Positions 36,707-45,121 are shown, counted from the stretch's first letter. The stretch: DNA of 45,401 nt from Halieaceae bacterium (GCA_028282105.1 JANQIO010000071.1:1-45401), one strand, 5' to 3'. Numbers and translations are program-made. Notes: generated from the letters alone by a model not told the origin.

Positions 36707-38593
36707 ATGAAGTTTCACAAGTACCCTTATGCCTTGCTGCTGGCGATCTGCATGCTGCCCGCCTGTAAGATCGTTTTGCAGCTGCCCGCCGGCGGCGAGA
36801 TCACGTCGGCGAGCGGCAACCGCGACTGCGCGGAAAGCGAGTGCACCATCGATTGGGATGGCAGCGAGGCCTTTGTCGAGACCTTCACGCCAGTGCCAGC
36901 CGGTGATGACAACTTCGTCCAGTGGCGCAAGGAGCCCGGCTACCTGTGCGGCGGCACCACCGAGCCCTGTGCTGTGTCACTGCCCGCGCACCCGGCCTTC
37001 GGTGGCGACGTCAGCATCTACCTTGAGCCCATATTCCAGACACTCAGCGGCGAACGCTCCTCCGCACCGCCCGTGCCGGCGCCTTCGGACCGCACCTACG
37101 CCAGGACCTGGTCACCTTCATCTGTCGATCAGTGCACCGCAGGGGAGAACCAGTCTCCCTCGGTGGCTCCCTTCACCGAGCAAATGGCCACCACCGATTT
37201 CGAACGCAACATTTTCGAGCCCGCCATCGTGTTTACCGACGAGGTATTCACCATGATGCGGCACAGCGACGTGGAGGCCACTGCGATCTCACTGGTGAAC
37301 CTGTGGAGCGATTTCCAGCCGTTTATCGCCGCAGACGACGGCTCGGAGCCCTACCTCTATGACGACGGCACCCACGGTGATGTCACCGCCGGTGACGGCG
37401 TGTTCACCCGCGACTGCCTGGCCGTCGATCTGGGCTTGCTTGGCTACCCCAACGACTACGACCAGGCGCGCGACCTGTTTTATGTGAATCCCGCCCTGCG
37501 CGGCAGCGAGTCGGTAACGGCCGTGTCAGACGCGGTGCGCATGAACGATTCCGCGATCTTTGTTTCCCTGGGTGAAGAGTACACAGACGCTATGGGGCGC
37601 GGCCGCCACTGGGAGATTTTCAACCCTGGCGACTGCACCTCGTGCTGGCACGCCTGGCATCACTTTGGCGACATCTTCGAGTTCTTCGTCATCGCCCCGC
37701 GCCAGGCCTATGCCGGCCTGGGCTACACCCGGGTGCATGACTTTATCGAAGGCACCGGCCACGAGCCACCATACCCGCTCTACTCCTATTGGAACATCAC
37801 CATGGACGACGGCAAGGAACACCCGGAGTACGTTGGCATGGTCTACTCCGGCTGGCCCTTCTCCGGCGGCGGCCTCTCTCACGAGTTGGGGCACGGTCTG
37901 TTGGGCATGAACACCAGCGGATTCCCGGGACCCGATGCGCAGGAGTGGAATGCCGGCGACGGTGCCCACCTCGATGCGGACAACACGCTCACCGGCAACC
38001 TGCAGGGCCCGTTGTGGGACCCGATTCGCGGCTTCCCGGTTCCGGTAAAGGTGGATGATGGCAGCAGTGAAAACTGGTGGGAACTGCCCGATGCCCGACT
38101 CGGCCTGGACGACAACGGTGACATTATTCTGGTGCCGATCACCAACGAAACCATGGCCTGGGACGAAATCCTGCTGTACATGATGGGCCTGGTCGATGCC
38201 AGCGAATCCACCAAAACCTACTACAAGGTGGTGAACCCCGGCCTCACTGACTGCGTCTCGGAGGAGTTCGCCTACGTGTGCAGTGATACCCGGGTGACCT
38301 ACGACGAGCGCATCCCCTACAGCATTGAGACGATGATTGAGCGCTACGGCGCCTGGCGCAGCAACCAGGCATCCTTCGATCCCACTCGCCTGGAGGTGGG
38401 CATGCTGCACGTTTCCGACCGCTACCACACAGAGGCCGAGATCGTCGTGCACACTCAGGTCGCGCGCAAACAGGCCAGCACTGCCGAGGTGGCCGACATC
38501 ACTCGCGACGAGGTGCCCTGGTACTGGTCCACGGGTGAGCGTTCGAGGCTGATGGTCGATTTCCGGAACTACCTGCTGCCGCCGAGCAACTAG
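36707..38593 (+). CDS. Lipoprotein with HELGH zinc-metalloprotease motif
   Basis: A 628-aa exported protein. The signal ends in lipobox LPAC. An N-terminal Cys-paired region (CAESECTIDWD, LCGGTTEPCAV) precedes a segment YDDGTHGDVTAGDGVFTRD like those in secreted hydrolases. The core has GLSHELGHGLLGMN with H392-E-L-G-H396, a HExxH zinc motif, next to Trp/Asp-rich sequence and a WHAWHH cluster. The family is not recognised; a periplasmic or surface metalloprotease is the reasonable inference. The start is ATG 36707 (MKFHKYPYALLL), with a GAAAGAG just upstream; a weak TGATAGTCT lies at about 36667-36675. Confidence 0.75.
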   Translation: MKFHKYPYALLLAICMLPACKIVLQLPAGGEITSASGNRDCAESECTIDWDGSEAFVETFTPVPAGDDNFVQWRKEPGYLCGGTTEPCAVSLPAHPAFGGDVSIYLEPIFQTLSGERSSAPPVPAPSDRTYARTWSPSSVDQCTAGENQSPSVAPFTEQMATTDFERNIFEPAIVFTDEVFTMMRHSDVEATAISLVNLWSDFQPFIAADDGSEPYLYDDGTHGDVTAGDGVFTRDCLAVDLGLLGYPNDYDQARDLFYVNPALRGSESVTAVSDAVRMNDSAIFVSLGEEYTDAMGRGRHWEIFNPGDCTSCWHAWHHFGDIFEFFVIAPRQAYAGLGYTRVHDFIEGTGHEPPYPLYSYWNITMDDGKEHPEYVGMVYSGWPFSGGGLSHELGHGLLGMNTSGFPGPDAQEWNAGDGAHLDADNTLTGNLQGPLWDPIRGFPVPVKVDDGSSENWWELPDARLGLDDNGDIILVPITNETMAWDEILLYMMGLVDASESTKTYYKVVNPGLTDCVSEEFAYVCSDTRVTYDERIPYSIETMIERYGAWRSNQASFDPTRLEVGMLHVSDRYHTEAEIVVHTQVARKQASTAEVADITRDEVPWYWSTGERSRLMVDFRNYLLPPSN

Positions 38594-38626
38594 CCCTCGC
38601 GGCAAGGGTCGCGCAAACCACCTGGC

Positions 38627-38649
38627 TACCCCCCTAAATTGGGGGGGTA
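38627..38649. promoter_or_regulatory. 23-bp near-perfect C/G-run palindrome before the histidine kinase gene
   Basis: Left arm TACCCCCC (38627-38634), centre TAAATTG, right arm GGGGGGTA (38642-38649). Around the axis at A38638 every pair is complementary except one T/G. The centre lies about 42 bp before a start predicted from a TAGCAT -10 at 38668-38673, the usual spot for an activator. A related C6-N6-G6 dyad occurs at 43941-43958. No terminator T-run follows, so it is more likely an operator than a terminator. Confidence 0.7.
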
Positions 38650-38671
38650 CTGAAACCGGGCCCGTTGTAGC

Positions 38672-39463
38672 ATGTCGGCGCAGCTTTCGAGAGGAGCAGG
38701 CACGCTGAACACCCGGCTCAAACCAGGCATGATTGTTACCGGTGCGGTGGGCATTACCGCCGGCGCAGCCCTGTGTGCCCTGCTACCGGTGAACATCGTA
38801 CTCACACTCGGCCTCGTTACCACACCCTGCCTGCTATTTGTCGCGCTACTGCTGCAGCAGCGCGACCAGGCCCGTGAATCCCTGCAGCTATCGCGGCGCA
38901 TCGAGGAAGCCGTACACCAGGAGCGCGAGCGCATTTACCGCAACCTGCACGACGACCTGGGCGCCCAACTCCTCAGCCTGGTGTACCAGGCCCCCGATGA
39001 AAAAGTAGCGGACCAGGCGCGAGTCGCCCTGCAGTCCCTGCGCGAGGACATCGCCCGCACCTTGGACAAGCGCCTCACCCTGCTGGAGCTACTAGGCGAC
39101 CTGCGCACTGAAATAGAAACCCGCCTCAGCGCCAACGGTATTCGGCTGTTGTGGCAGGTACCCATCGATATGCCCGACTCGCCGGTGCAGGTGCAGAATG
39201 TCATTAGTATCAGCCGCATTCTGCGCGAGGCCGTCAGCAACGTGATTAAGCACGCCAATGCCACGGAAGTTGTTTTCGAGGTCACCTCCAGTGACCAGGC
39301 CATCGAGATATCGGTGCGCGACAACGGCTCCGGCATCAGTACCGAAACCCGGCCGGGCCGAGGGCTGGAATCCATGAGCAACCGCGCCAGCCAACTGGGT
39401 GGCGAGCTGGTATTCCAGGAAACCGACGCCGGCTGCCGCGTCAACCTGATGCTGCCGCGCTAA
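38672..39463 (+). CDS. NarL-family sensor histidine kinase
   Basis: A 263-aa membrane kinase: two hydrophobic segments at about 20-62 with no large periplasmic domain, a short coiled linker (QQRDQARESLQLSRR), a HisKA_3 dimerisation domain with the phospho-His in NLHDDLGAQLL (His93), and a HATPase domain with N-box EAVSNVIKHANA, G1 DNGSG and G2 GRGLESMSNRA. It probably senses a membrane-embedded or intracellular cue. The start is uncertain: ATG 38672 has no SD, while a GAGAGGAG at 38690-38697 would favour an in-frame CTG at 38705, or the ATG at 38729 could be used. The response regulator follows after 4 nt. Confidence 0.85.
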   Translation: MSAQLSRGAGTLNTRLKPGMIVTGAVGITAGAALCALLPVNIVLTLGLVTTPCLLFVALLLQQRDQARESLQLSRRIEEAVHQERERIYRNLHDDLGAQLLSLVYQAPDEKVADQARVALQSLREDIARTLDKRLTLLELLGDLRTEIETRLSANGIRLLWQVPIDMPDSPVQVQNVISISRILREAVSNVIKHANATEVVFEVTSSDQAIEISVRDNGSGISTETRPGRGLESMSNRASQLGGELVFQETDAGCRVNLMLPR

Positions 39464-39467
39464 CTTC

Positions 39468-40130
39468 ATGCAGATGGCCCCACTCAAAGACCCGCAAACC
39501 GCCCTGGTACTGGAAGACCACGAGGACGCGCGGCGCTGGCTGGTGGAAGCGGTACGCACCAGCTTTCCGGGCATCGGCGTATTTGAGGCGGACTGTGTAC
39601 AGGCCGCCATGGACGTGGTGCTGCACAGCCAGCCGGAGCTGGCACTGATCGACCTGAACCTGCCGGACGGCAGCGGGCTGGACGTGATTCGCGAGCTGTC
39701 GACTAGCGCCCCCCATTGCGCCCGCATCGTGGCCACCGCCTTCAGCGATGAGGAGCACATCTTTTCTGCCCTGCGTGCGGGGGCCCAGGGCTACGTGCTG
39801 AAGGAAGGCCAGCAGGACACCATTGTGCAGATGTTGCGTGACACCCTGCACGGCTCGCCGCCCTTATCGGCAGCGGTAGCGCGGAAAATTCTCAGCCAGT
39901 TCCAGCCGGCCGAAACCCAGGAAATCCGGCTCACGCCGCGCCAGGTGGAAGTACTGCAGCTGATTTCCCGCGGCTACAAGACTCAGGAGGTCGCCGACCT
40001 GCTGGAGCTGAGCGCGCACACCGTGCACGACTACATCAAGGACATCTACCGGGAACTGGGCATCAGCAACCGTGCCGAAGCGGCCATGGTGGCGTCCCGC
40101 ATGGGCCTGATGTCCAGGGACTGTTCCTAG
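39468..40130 (+). CDS. LuxR/NarL-type response regulator
   Basis: A 220-aa regulator: a receiver domain (about 10-130) with acidic pocket LEDHED, phospho-Asp62 in LIDLNLPDG, conserved Thr/Lys (ATAFS, YVLKEG), then a GerE-type HTH (about 153-215, LTPRQVEVLQLISRG, EVADLLELSAHTVHDYIKDI). It is the expected partner of the preceding kinase and a candidate binder of the C/G-run dyads. The start is ATG 39468 or 39474. It overlaps the convergent Ser/Thr kinase stop by 4 nt. Confidence 0.93.
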   Translation: MQMAPLKDPQTALVLEDHEDARRWLVEAVRTSFPGIGVFEADCVQAAMDVVLHSQPELALIDLNLPDGSGLDVIRELSTSAPHCARIVATAFSDEEHIFSALRAGAQGYVLKEGQQDTIVQMLRDTLHGSPPLSAAVARKILSQFQPAETQEIRLTPRQVEVLQLISRGYKTQEVADLLELSAHTVHDYIKDIYRELGISNRAEAAMVASRMGLMSRDCS

Positions 40131-42334
40131 CCGCCCCTGGACTCTACCCCGGCGGAAAGCTGCGCATGCTGCAGGCGCTGGTAGTAAAGATGCTGCGGCC
40201 CCAGATGGGTTTCCACCTCCTTCAGGCCGGCCTCAAATTGCGCCAGCGCCTCGGCCGGCCGCCGGGCGGCGATCAACATATTGCCGTAGTCCAGCCGCGC
40301 CATGATGAGCTTGGCGATAGGTTTACCCTCCACCGTATCCAGGTAATCGATGATCTCCCGGAACAGGGTCTCAGCCCGCTGCCAGCGCTGCTGGCGGGCG
40401 GCATAGTTCGCCAGCTCCTGGGTAATCGTCATGCGCAGCTCCGGCACGGAAGTCAGGCTGTCTATGCCAGGCTCCAACAGCGCCGCGGGCCCCGCCGCCG
40501 CTTCCAGGTCACCCTTGAGCACCAGCACCTGCAGCAGGTCGCGATTTGCGAGCAAGGTCTGTCGATGCGTGGGACCGTAGGCCTCCGTACGCGCAGCCAC
40601 CACCCGCCTGAAAATTTCGGCGGCCTCATCAAAGCGCCCCTGCTCACGGCGCACGTAGCCCAGGTAGGCCAGCGAGAACAGGGTTTGCGGATGAGAGGCA
40701 CTGAATTTTGCGGTGCGCAATTCAATCGAGCGCTGCAGCACGTCTGCGGCTTCCTCGAAGCGGTTGATGCCAAACAGACTCACTCCGTACTCGTGAACAC
40801 CATAGAGCCTGTACTCATCTTCTTCGGGCAGCACGCTGTAAGGCGTTTCCATCAGTACTTTCATACGCTCATAGGCCGCCTGGTGCTGGCCGTCGTAGTT
40901 GTCGGCAATGGCGATGTTGAGCTCCGCCTTGGTGAGCACTTCATTGCTGAAACGCGGCTTGCGCGTCTTTGCCAGCAGCTCCTTCAGCGTCGTGCGCGCC
41001 GCATCCCGGTCAAAGCGGTAGAACTGTGCCTGGCCCAGCGCCAGGCGACACTCCTCCCAGGCATCCGTAGCCGGCGCATCGGCCACCAGCTCGTTGCCAC
41101 GCAAGGCCTGTATCTCTGACGCCGCCTGGTCACCCAGCACCAATAGGGAAACACCCAGGGTGCAGCGAATGGTGGCCTCGATCTGCGGGTCGTCGCTGAT
41201 TTTGTTTTCCACATCGCCCGCTGCCTTGAGCATGACCTCCTTCACCGTGAGTGCCGCACTGCCACCCCGTTCGGGATTGGAAGACTGCAGCATCTCCACC
41301 AGGAAGGTGGACAGGCCGCGGGTGCGCTCGAGCTGGACCTCAGCGACCTGCCGGGCCTGGGCCTCGCGCCAGGCGAACCAGCTAGACACCGCCGCAGCCA
41401 ACAGGGTGACGCTGAACACCACCGCCACAGTGCCCGCCAGCAACTGGTTGCGGCGTATCAAATGCAGGAGTTCGTCACGCAGCGTCGGCATCTGCGCCAG
41501 CACCAGCCGGCCGTCCAGCCAGCGTTGCAGGTCATCCGCCACCTCGGCGAGGGAGTTGTATCGCGCCGCCGGGTCTTTGCTGAGCATCTTGTGGAGAATG
41601 GCGTCCAGTTGCCGGTCACCCCTGTCGCTGACGCTGGATACCGACGCTACCGCGTCGCTTTGTATGGCTTCCAGCGCCGCCTGTATGGGCAGGCCCGCTA
41701 TCGCCACCGGTAGCTGATGGGTGAGGAGCTCGTAGCCAACGGCGCCCAGGCTATAGGTATCGGTAGCGCTGGTGAGATTATCGGTGCTGGTAGATACCTG
41801 CTCGGGGCTCATGTAAGGGAGTGTGCCCAGGAACTGGCCCTGTTCGGTGAGGGCGGCCTCCGCTGCTGGCAGCACGTCGCCGCTGGCCACGCCAAAGTCC
41901 AGGACTTTCAGCCCGCCGCTGCTGTCCACCAGCAGGTTGGCGGGTTTGATATCCCGGTGCACTACCCCTCGCAGATGGGCGAAGTGGAGTATCTTGCAGC
42001 ATTCCAGCAGCAGCCCGACCCTGGCACGGGTATCCAGCGCCTGGTCCCGGGCGTAGTCGGTAATCGGCACCCCTTCAAAATAGCGCGTGGTGAGGTAGGG
42101 ACGGCCCTCGGCTGACACTCCGGCGTCAATGAATTCGGCAATTCCGCTGTGACGCAGTCGTTGCAGAAACACGCTCTCGTACTCAAAGCGACGCCTGGCA
42201 ACGCCTTCAACGGTGGCATGCAGCACCTTCACCGCTACCGCGGTGTCGCCGTATTCTCCCTTGTAGACATCGCTACTGCTTCCGCCAATGCGGTAATCCA
42301 GGCGATAGCCTTCTATGGCATCTGGCAACATCAC
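40127..42334 (-). CDS. Membrane Ser/Thr protein kinase with TPR-like repeats
   Basis: A 735-aa PknB-type kinase. The kinase domain (about 10-280) has VAVKVL, the catalytic HRDIKPANLL, DFG (VLDFGVAS), the MSPEQ activation segment and CDK-like SLGAVGYELLT. The glycine loop is degenerate: IGGSSSDVY instead of LGxGGxGxVY. One membrane helix (about 310-335) precedes about 400 residues of helical TPR-like repeats (RFEEAADVLQRSIELRTA, RFDEAAEIFRRVVAARTE). The start is GTG 42334 or ATG 42331; a GGAGGAG lies 8 nt before GTG 42334. It is convergent with the response regulator gene and downstream of a terminator, so it has its own promoter (weak TACTAT at 42372-42367). Confidence 0.92.
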   Translation of the reverse strand: MMLPDAIEGYRLDYRIGGSSSDVYKGEYGDTAVAVKVLHATVEGVARRRFEYESVFLQRLRHSGIAEFIDAGVSAEGRPYLTTRYFEGVPITDYARDQALDTRARVGLLLECCKILHFAHLRGVVHRDIKPANLLVDSSGGLKVLDFGVASGDVLPAAEAALTEQGQFLGTLPYMSPEQVSTSTDNLTSATDTYSLGAVGYELLTHQLPVAIAGLPIQAALEAIQSDAVASVSSVSDRGDRQLDAILHKMLSKDPAARYNSLAEVADDLQRWLDGRLVLAQMPTLRDELLHLIRRNQLLAGTVAVVFSVTLLAAAVSSWFAWREAQARQVAEVQLERTRGLSTFLVEMLQSSNPERGGSAALTVKEVMLKAAGDVENKISDDPQIEATIRCTLGVSLLVLGDQAASEIQALRGNELVADAPATDAWEECRLALGQAQFYRFDRDAARTTLKELLAKTRKPRFSNEVLTKAELNIAIADNYDGQHQAAYERMKVLMETPYSVLPEEDEYRLYGVHEYGVSLFGINRFEEAADVLQRSIELRTAKFSASHPQTLFSLAYLGYVRREQGRFDEAAEIFRRVVAARTEAYGPTHRQTLLANRDLLQVLVLKGDLEAAAGPAALLEPGIDSLTSVPELRMTITQELANYAARQQRWQRAETLFREIIDYLDTVEGKPIAKLIMARLDYGNMLIAARRPAEALAQFEAGLKEVETHLGPQHLYYQRLQHAQLSAGVESRGG

Positions 42335-42389
42335 AGCGACTGCTCCTCCCAGGTCAGGCGTCCGCTATAGTACCGGCCGGCACTCGCGC

Positions 42390-42420
42390 AAAAAAAGAGG
42401 CCTACAGCGTGCTGCAGGCC
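42390..42420 (-). terminator. Rho-independent terminator after the EF-hand-like lipoprotein gene
   Basis: On the minus strand a 9-bp stem GGCCTGCAG / CTGTAGGCC (one G-T wobble) with loop CACG is followed by TC and seven T. It lies 57 nt after the stop of the lipoprotein gene and insulates the downstream kinase gene. Confidence 0.85.
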
Positions 42421-42477
42421 CCGGTACTCTTTGTTATACAGCCCCCGAAAACTCGCGCCCCCGGGGACCTCCTCGGT

Positions 42478-43845
42478 TCACGGCTCAAGGCCCCATTGGC
42501 CATAGAAGGGCGGGCCGCCAATGCCCAGCACGTTGACTTCCTTGAACACGCCGTCCAGGACAAAGAGCGCATAATCAAAGCCGTTCGCTGTATCAGTCCA
42601 GACATATTCATTGCCCCTGACGATAAAGCTGTCGGCAATTTCGACCCCATCAATGAGCAGTGCCCCCGACTCCGCGAAGCTGAAAGTGGCCATATCACCG
42701 TTGCTATAGGGTGAGCCCGTGTTTTCACAGCAATAGATCAGGTCGAAGGACTGGCCAGACACCGCACCGGGCAGGCCACTATCTCCGCCGCTGCCATCGC
42801 CGCTGCCATCGCCGCTGCCGGCGTCAGAACCACCACCCGTATTGACGTAGCGATAGCTCAGGTCATAGGTCACGGCACCCAGGCCCGGCAAGCTGGTGTT
42901 GAAGGATACTTCCAGCACCACCTCGTCCGGCGTGTCGGTGGTAATCGACACCACCACGTTGGTGACGGGTGCGCCGCCGGATTCCTCTACCAGCTGATCG
43001 ATGGACTCACGGATCACCTCGGTGTCACCGGTGCGCGGCACCTGGTCTGCCGTGACGGCAATCACCGTCTCAGGCACCGGCACCGTGATGGTGCCGGTAA
43101 TCTGACCACTCAGGGTCAGTTCCCAGTCGCCCTCGCCGGCAATCGGGTCGCCGTTGATCAAGTTGTCCAGGAAAGCGAGGGCTTCCTCATCGTCGATCCC
43201 CGCTCGCACGCCGCCCAGGAAATCGGCGTAGCTATCGCCCTCGATTTCAATCACGTCTTCACCGAGCCAGAACCCCCAGACAGCGACATCTTCAATATCC
43301 ACCTCGCCGTCGCCATTCACGTCCTGCACCAGGGAGGCGGCTATAAGCGATAGTTCGGCAATGATGGCAGCGTTGTCTGCCGAGCCGATGCTGCCGCGTA
43401 TCCCCTGGTAAGCCAACTCGGTCAGCGCCGTGATGCGGATATTGCCGGCCAGTAGTTCCTCGCCGGTCATCACCGCGCGCAAGCTACCGACCATCGGCGT
43501 TGGTACCTCATCCACAAGGCCGTCGCGGTTCGCATCGTAGTCCATGCCGCCGGTAGCGCTGACAAGATACAGCTCGGCCGGGTCCACGGCGCCCACATCG
43601 ATATCAGCGGTACCGATCAGCAGTAGCTGGTCGCGATCAGCCAGCGCGTCCCAGGCCGGCTGGCCCACCGCTGCGACCCAGTCTTCCGGCGTGGTTGAAT
43701 CCCCCATCGCCAGCACGTTGCCCTCGTCGCCCAGGGGCGAGATCGTCACCACGGCGCCGCCAATGGCGCCACCCAGTTGTACATAAAAACAGCCGCTCAA
43801 GCATACGCTGGCGACCAGCATCGCAATTCCCTTGACCAGTTTCAC
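42478..43845 (-). CDS. Lipoprotein with EF-hand/dockerin-like calcium loops, unknown function
   Basis: A 455-aa exported lipoprotein (lipobox LSGC). The N-terminal half contains two Asp-rich loops, DYDANRDGLVDE and DVNGDGEVDIED, of the EF-hand/dockerin type that bind calcium. A beta-rich middle (LSGQITGTITVPVPE) is followed by a Gly/Ser/Asp linker encoded by three 12-bp repeats (42788-42823) and a C-terminal domain with a CC pair (LIYCCENTGS). I recognise no family. Start: GTG 43845 has GGAGGT exactly 6 nt upstream; the longer GTG at 43851 abuts that SD and is rejected. Confidence 0.75.
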   Translation of the reverse strand: MKLVKGIAMLVASVCLSGCFYVQLGGAIGGAVVTISPLGDEGNVLAMGDSTTPEDWVAAVGQPAWDALADRDQLLLIGTADIDVGAVDPAELYLVSATGGMDYDANRDGLVDEVPTPMVGSLRAVMTGEELLAGNIRITALTELAYQGIRGSIGSADNAAIIAELSLIAASLVQDVNGDGEVDIEDVAVWGFWLGEDVIEIEGDSYADFLGGVRAGIDDEEALAFLDNLINGDPIAGEGDWELTLSGQITGTITVPVPETVIAVTADQVPRTGDTEVIRESIDQLVEESGGAPVTNVVVSITTDTPDEVVLEVSFNTSLPGLGAVTYDLSYRYVNTGGGSDAGSGDGSGDGSGGDSGLPGAVSGQSFDLIYCCENTGSPYSNGDMATFSFAESGALLIDGVEIADSFIVRGNEYVWTDTANGFDYALFVLDGVFKEVNVLGIGGPPFYGQWGLEP

Positions 43846-43940
43846 GCTCACACCTCCGTACCCGATCCCAAGTTCTTGTAGGTCTGTTGTGCCTGTTCAT
43901 TTAGGCGTAGGTACCGTAGCCCCGGGGCGGGCAAAGTGGT

Positions 43941-43958
43941 CCCCCCCATACTGGGGGG
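43941..43958. promoter_or_regulatory. C/G-run dyad upstream of the lipoprotein gene
   Basis: CCCCCCC (43941-43947), ATACT, GGGGGG (43953-43958). Written as C6-N6-G6 with centre CATACT it matches the dyad at 38627-38649 (centre TAAATT); both centres share the pattern nAnAnT. It lies about 100 bp from the lipoprotein start on one side and 280 bp from the hydrolase start on the other. Confidence 0.6.
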
Positions 43959-44198
43959 ATGGCGGCCACAAACGGCTGGAAATGTGAAATGGTTCAAAGC
44001 TGATGGGGGATTTCAGCAACGAACTGCCTCTTAGCCGGCAAACACACCGGCGGGCGACAGCCCGCTTCTCCCGACTCTCTCCGGTAGCGCCACGGGCTAT
44101 TCCTTACTCTCGGCTGATTTATGCGAGACACCGGCTCCCAGCCTGGACCCGGTTATCGGCAACCCTCCCGAACACCACATTGACGCGCACTTCCAAAC

Positions 44199-44213
44199 TT
44201 ATTAGTCTAATAA
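44199..44213. promoter_or_regulatory. 15-bp perfect palindrome in the hydrolase promoter
   Basis: TTATTAG-T-CTAATAA is perfectly symmetrical, and a further ATTAG half-site follows (44213-44217), so half-sites alternate three times. A TTGACG -35 (44180-44185) with a 17-bp spacer would place a TAGTCT -10 (44203-44208) inside the palindrome, so a bound protein should repress. The layout suits a TetR- or MarR-type regulator, which is not encoded in the window. Confidence 0.55.
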
Positions 44214-44236
44214 TTAGATCAATATGGAGTAACGCA

Positions 44237-45121
44237 ATGGAAACCACACAGAAGCCCGTCACGCTTGAAGACCGGGAGATCACCCTGAACGTCCGCCACA
44301 GGCCTGGTGGCGACAAGACACCGCTGGTGTTGCTGCACGGCTGGCCGGCATCTTCGGCGTGTTGGGAGCCGATTGTCGACGCTATGCGCGCCGATCGAAC
44401 GTTTATCTTCCCGGATCTGCGTGGACTTGGAGACAGCCAGCGGAAAGGCGACGTAAAGTCATTCGAGAAGTATGAGCTGGCGCTCGACATAAAGGCCTTG
44501 CTCAGTGAGCTGGAAATCGGGCCCTATCACGTTGTTGGCCAGGACTGGGGCGGCGTGGTGGCACAGGAACTTGCGCTGGGTGACCCCCGGGTACAGTCGC
44601 TGACAATCCTCAACATCAACCTGATCAACAACCTCCAGGGCAGTTTGCGCGGCTACGAGGCACAGATGAAGAACCCCATGAACCCGCGATGGTACATGGC
44701 GTTTCAGCAGACGCCGGGCTTTGCCGAGGCGATGTTGCCGGGTAACGAAGCGCTGTGGATTCGATACTTCTTCAGCTTTACCGCCGAGGGAAATGCCATG
44801 CCTGAGCCCCTGATCGAAGAGTACATTCGGGCGTATACCATCGAGAACACCGCCGAGTACGCGGCGAAGTTCTACCAGGCGCTGCCGGCCGACTATGGCA
44901 GATGGGCGAGTCTCGCCGGCGAGAAACAAACGGTACCCAGCTTTATCCTGTACGGAGACAAGGACCCGTTTCTCACAGCAGAATTCTATGAGGGTTATGA
45001 AGACTGCTTTGAAGACGTCCGCAAGCAGGATTTACATGCCGGCCACTTCATTCAGGACGAAATCCCGCTGGATGTCGCAGAGCGGATCGACCACTTCCTG
45101 GACCAGGTGGAGGCCTGTTAG
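44237..45121 (+). CDS. Alpha/beta hydrolase, epoxide hydrolase/haloacetate dehalogenase type
   Basis: A 294-aa soluble alpha/beta hydrolase. The oxyanion motif LLHGWPASS (HGxP) and the nucleophile elbow GQDWGG (Asp103) indicate an Asp-nucleophile enzyme like epoxide hydrolases and haloalkane/haloacetate dehalogenases rather than a serine esterase. Further landmarks are FPDLRGLGDS, YGDKDPFL (acid region) and the catalytic His270 in HAGHFIQDE. The substrate is not predictable. ATG 44237 has a GGAG SD 8 nt upstream. It is followed by a possible terminator. Confidence 0.88.
   Translation: METTQKPVTLEDREITLNVRHRPGGDKTPLVLLHGWPASSACWEPIVDAMRADRTFIFPDLRGLGDSQRKGDVKSFEKYELALDIKALLSELEIGPYHVVGQDWGGVVAQELALGDPRVQSLTILNINLINNLQGSLRGYEAQMKNPMNPRWYMAFQQTPGFAEAMLPGNEALWIRYFFSFTAEGNAMPEPLIEEYIRAYTIENTAEYAAKFYQALPADYGRWASLAGEKQTVPSFILYGDKDPFLTAEFYEGYEDCFEDVRKQDLHAGHFIQDEIPLDVAERIDHFLDQVEAC

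Larger units (their letters stand above)
43846..44236. promoter_or_regulatory. 391-bp divergent intergenic region with two operator-like elements
   Basis: This gap separates the lipoprotein gene (minus) from the hydrolase gene (plus). I see no supported gene in it; the open frame that runs through from 44003 into the hydrolase gene is Arg/Ser-rich and lacks an SD. It contains the C/G-run dyad at 43941-43958 and the AT-rich palindrome at 44199-44213, listed separately. The DNA near the hydrolase start is markedly AT-richer than its surroundings. Confidence 0.7.

Noticed and set aside
38627-38649. C/G-run palindrome as a transcription terminator for the metalloprotease gene
   Set aside because: No T-tract follows on either strand, the loop would be A/T only, and a sister element lies in a promoter region; an operator is more likely, though termination is not excluded.
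42458-42466. CCCCCGGGG run downstream of the EF-hand-like lipoprotein gene
   Set aside because: Looks at first like the C6-N6-G6 dyads but has no central spacer, so it is not the same element.
44003-44236. In-frame N-terminal extension of the alpha/beta hydrolase (78 codons)
   Set aside because: Arg/Ser-rich with no homology feel and no SD; ATG 44237 has a proper GGAG SD and a normal family N-terminus.
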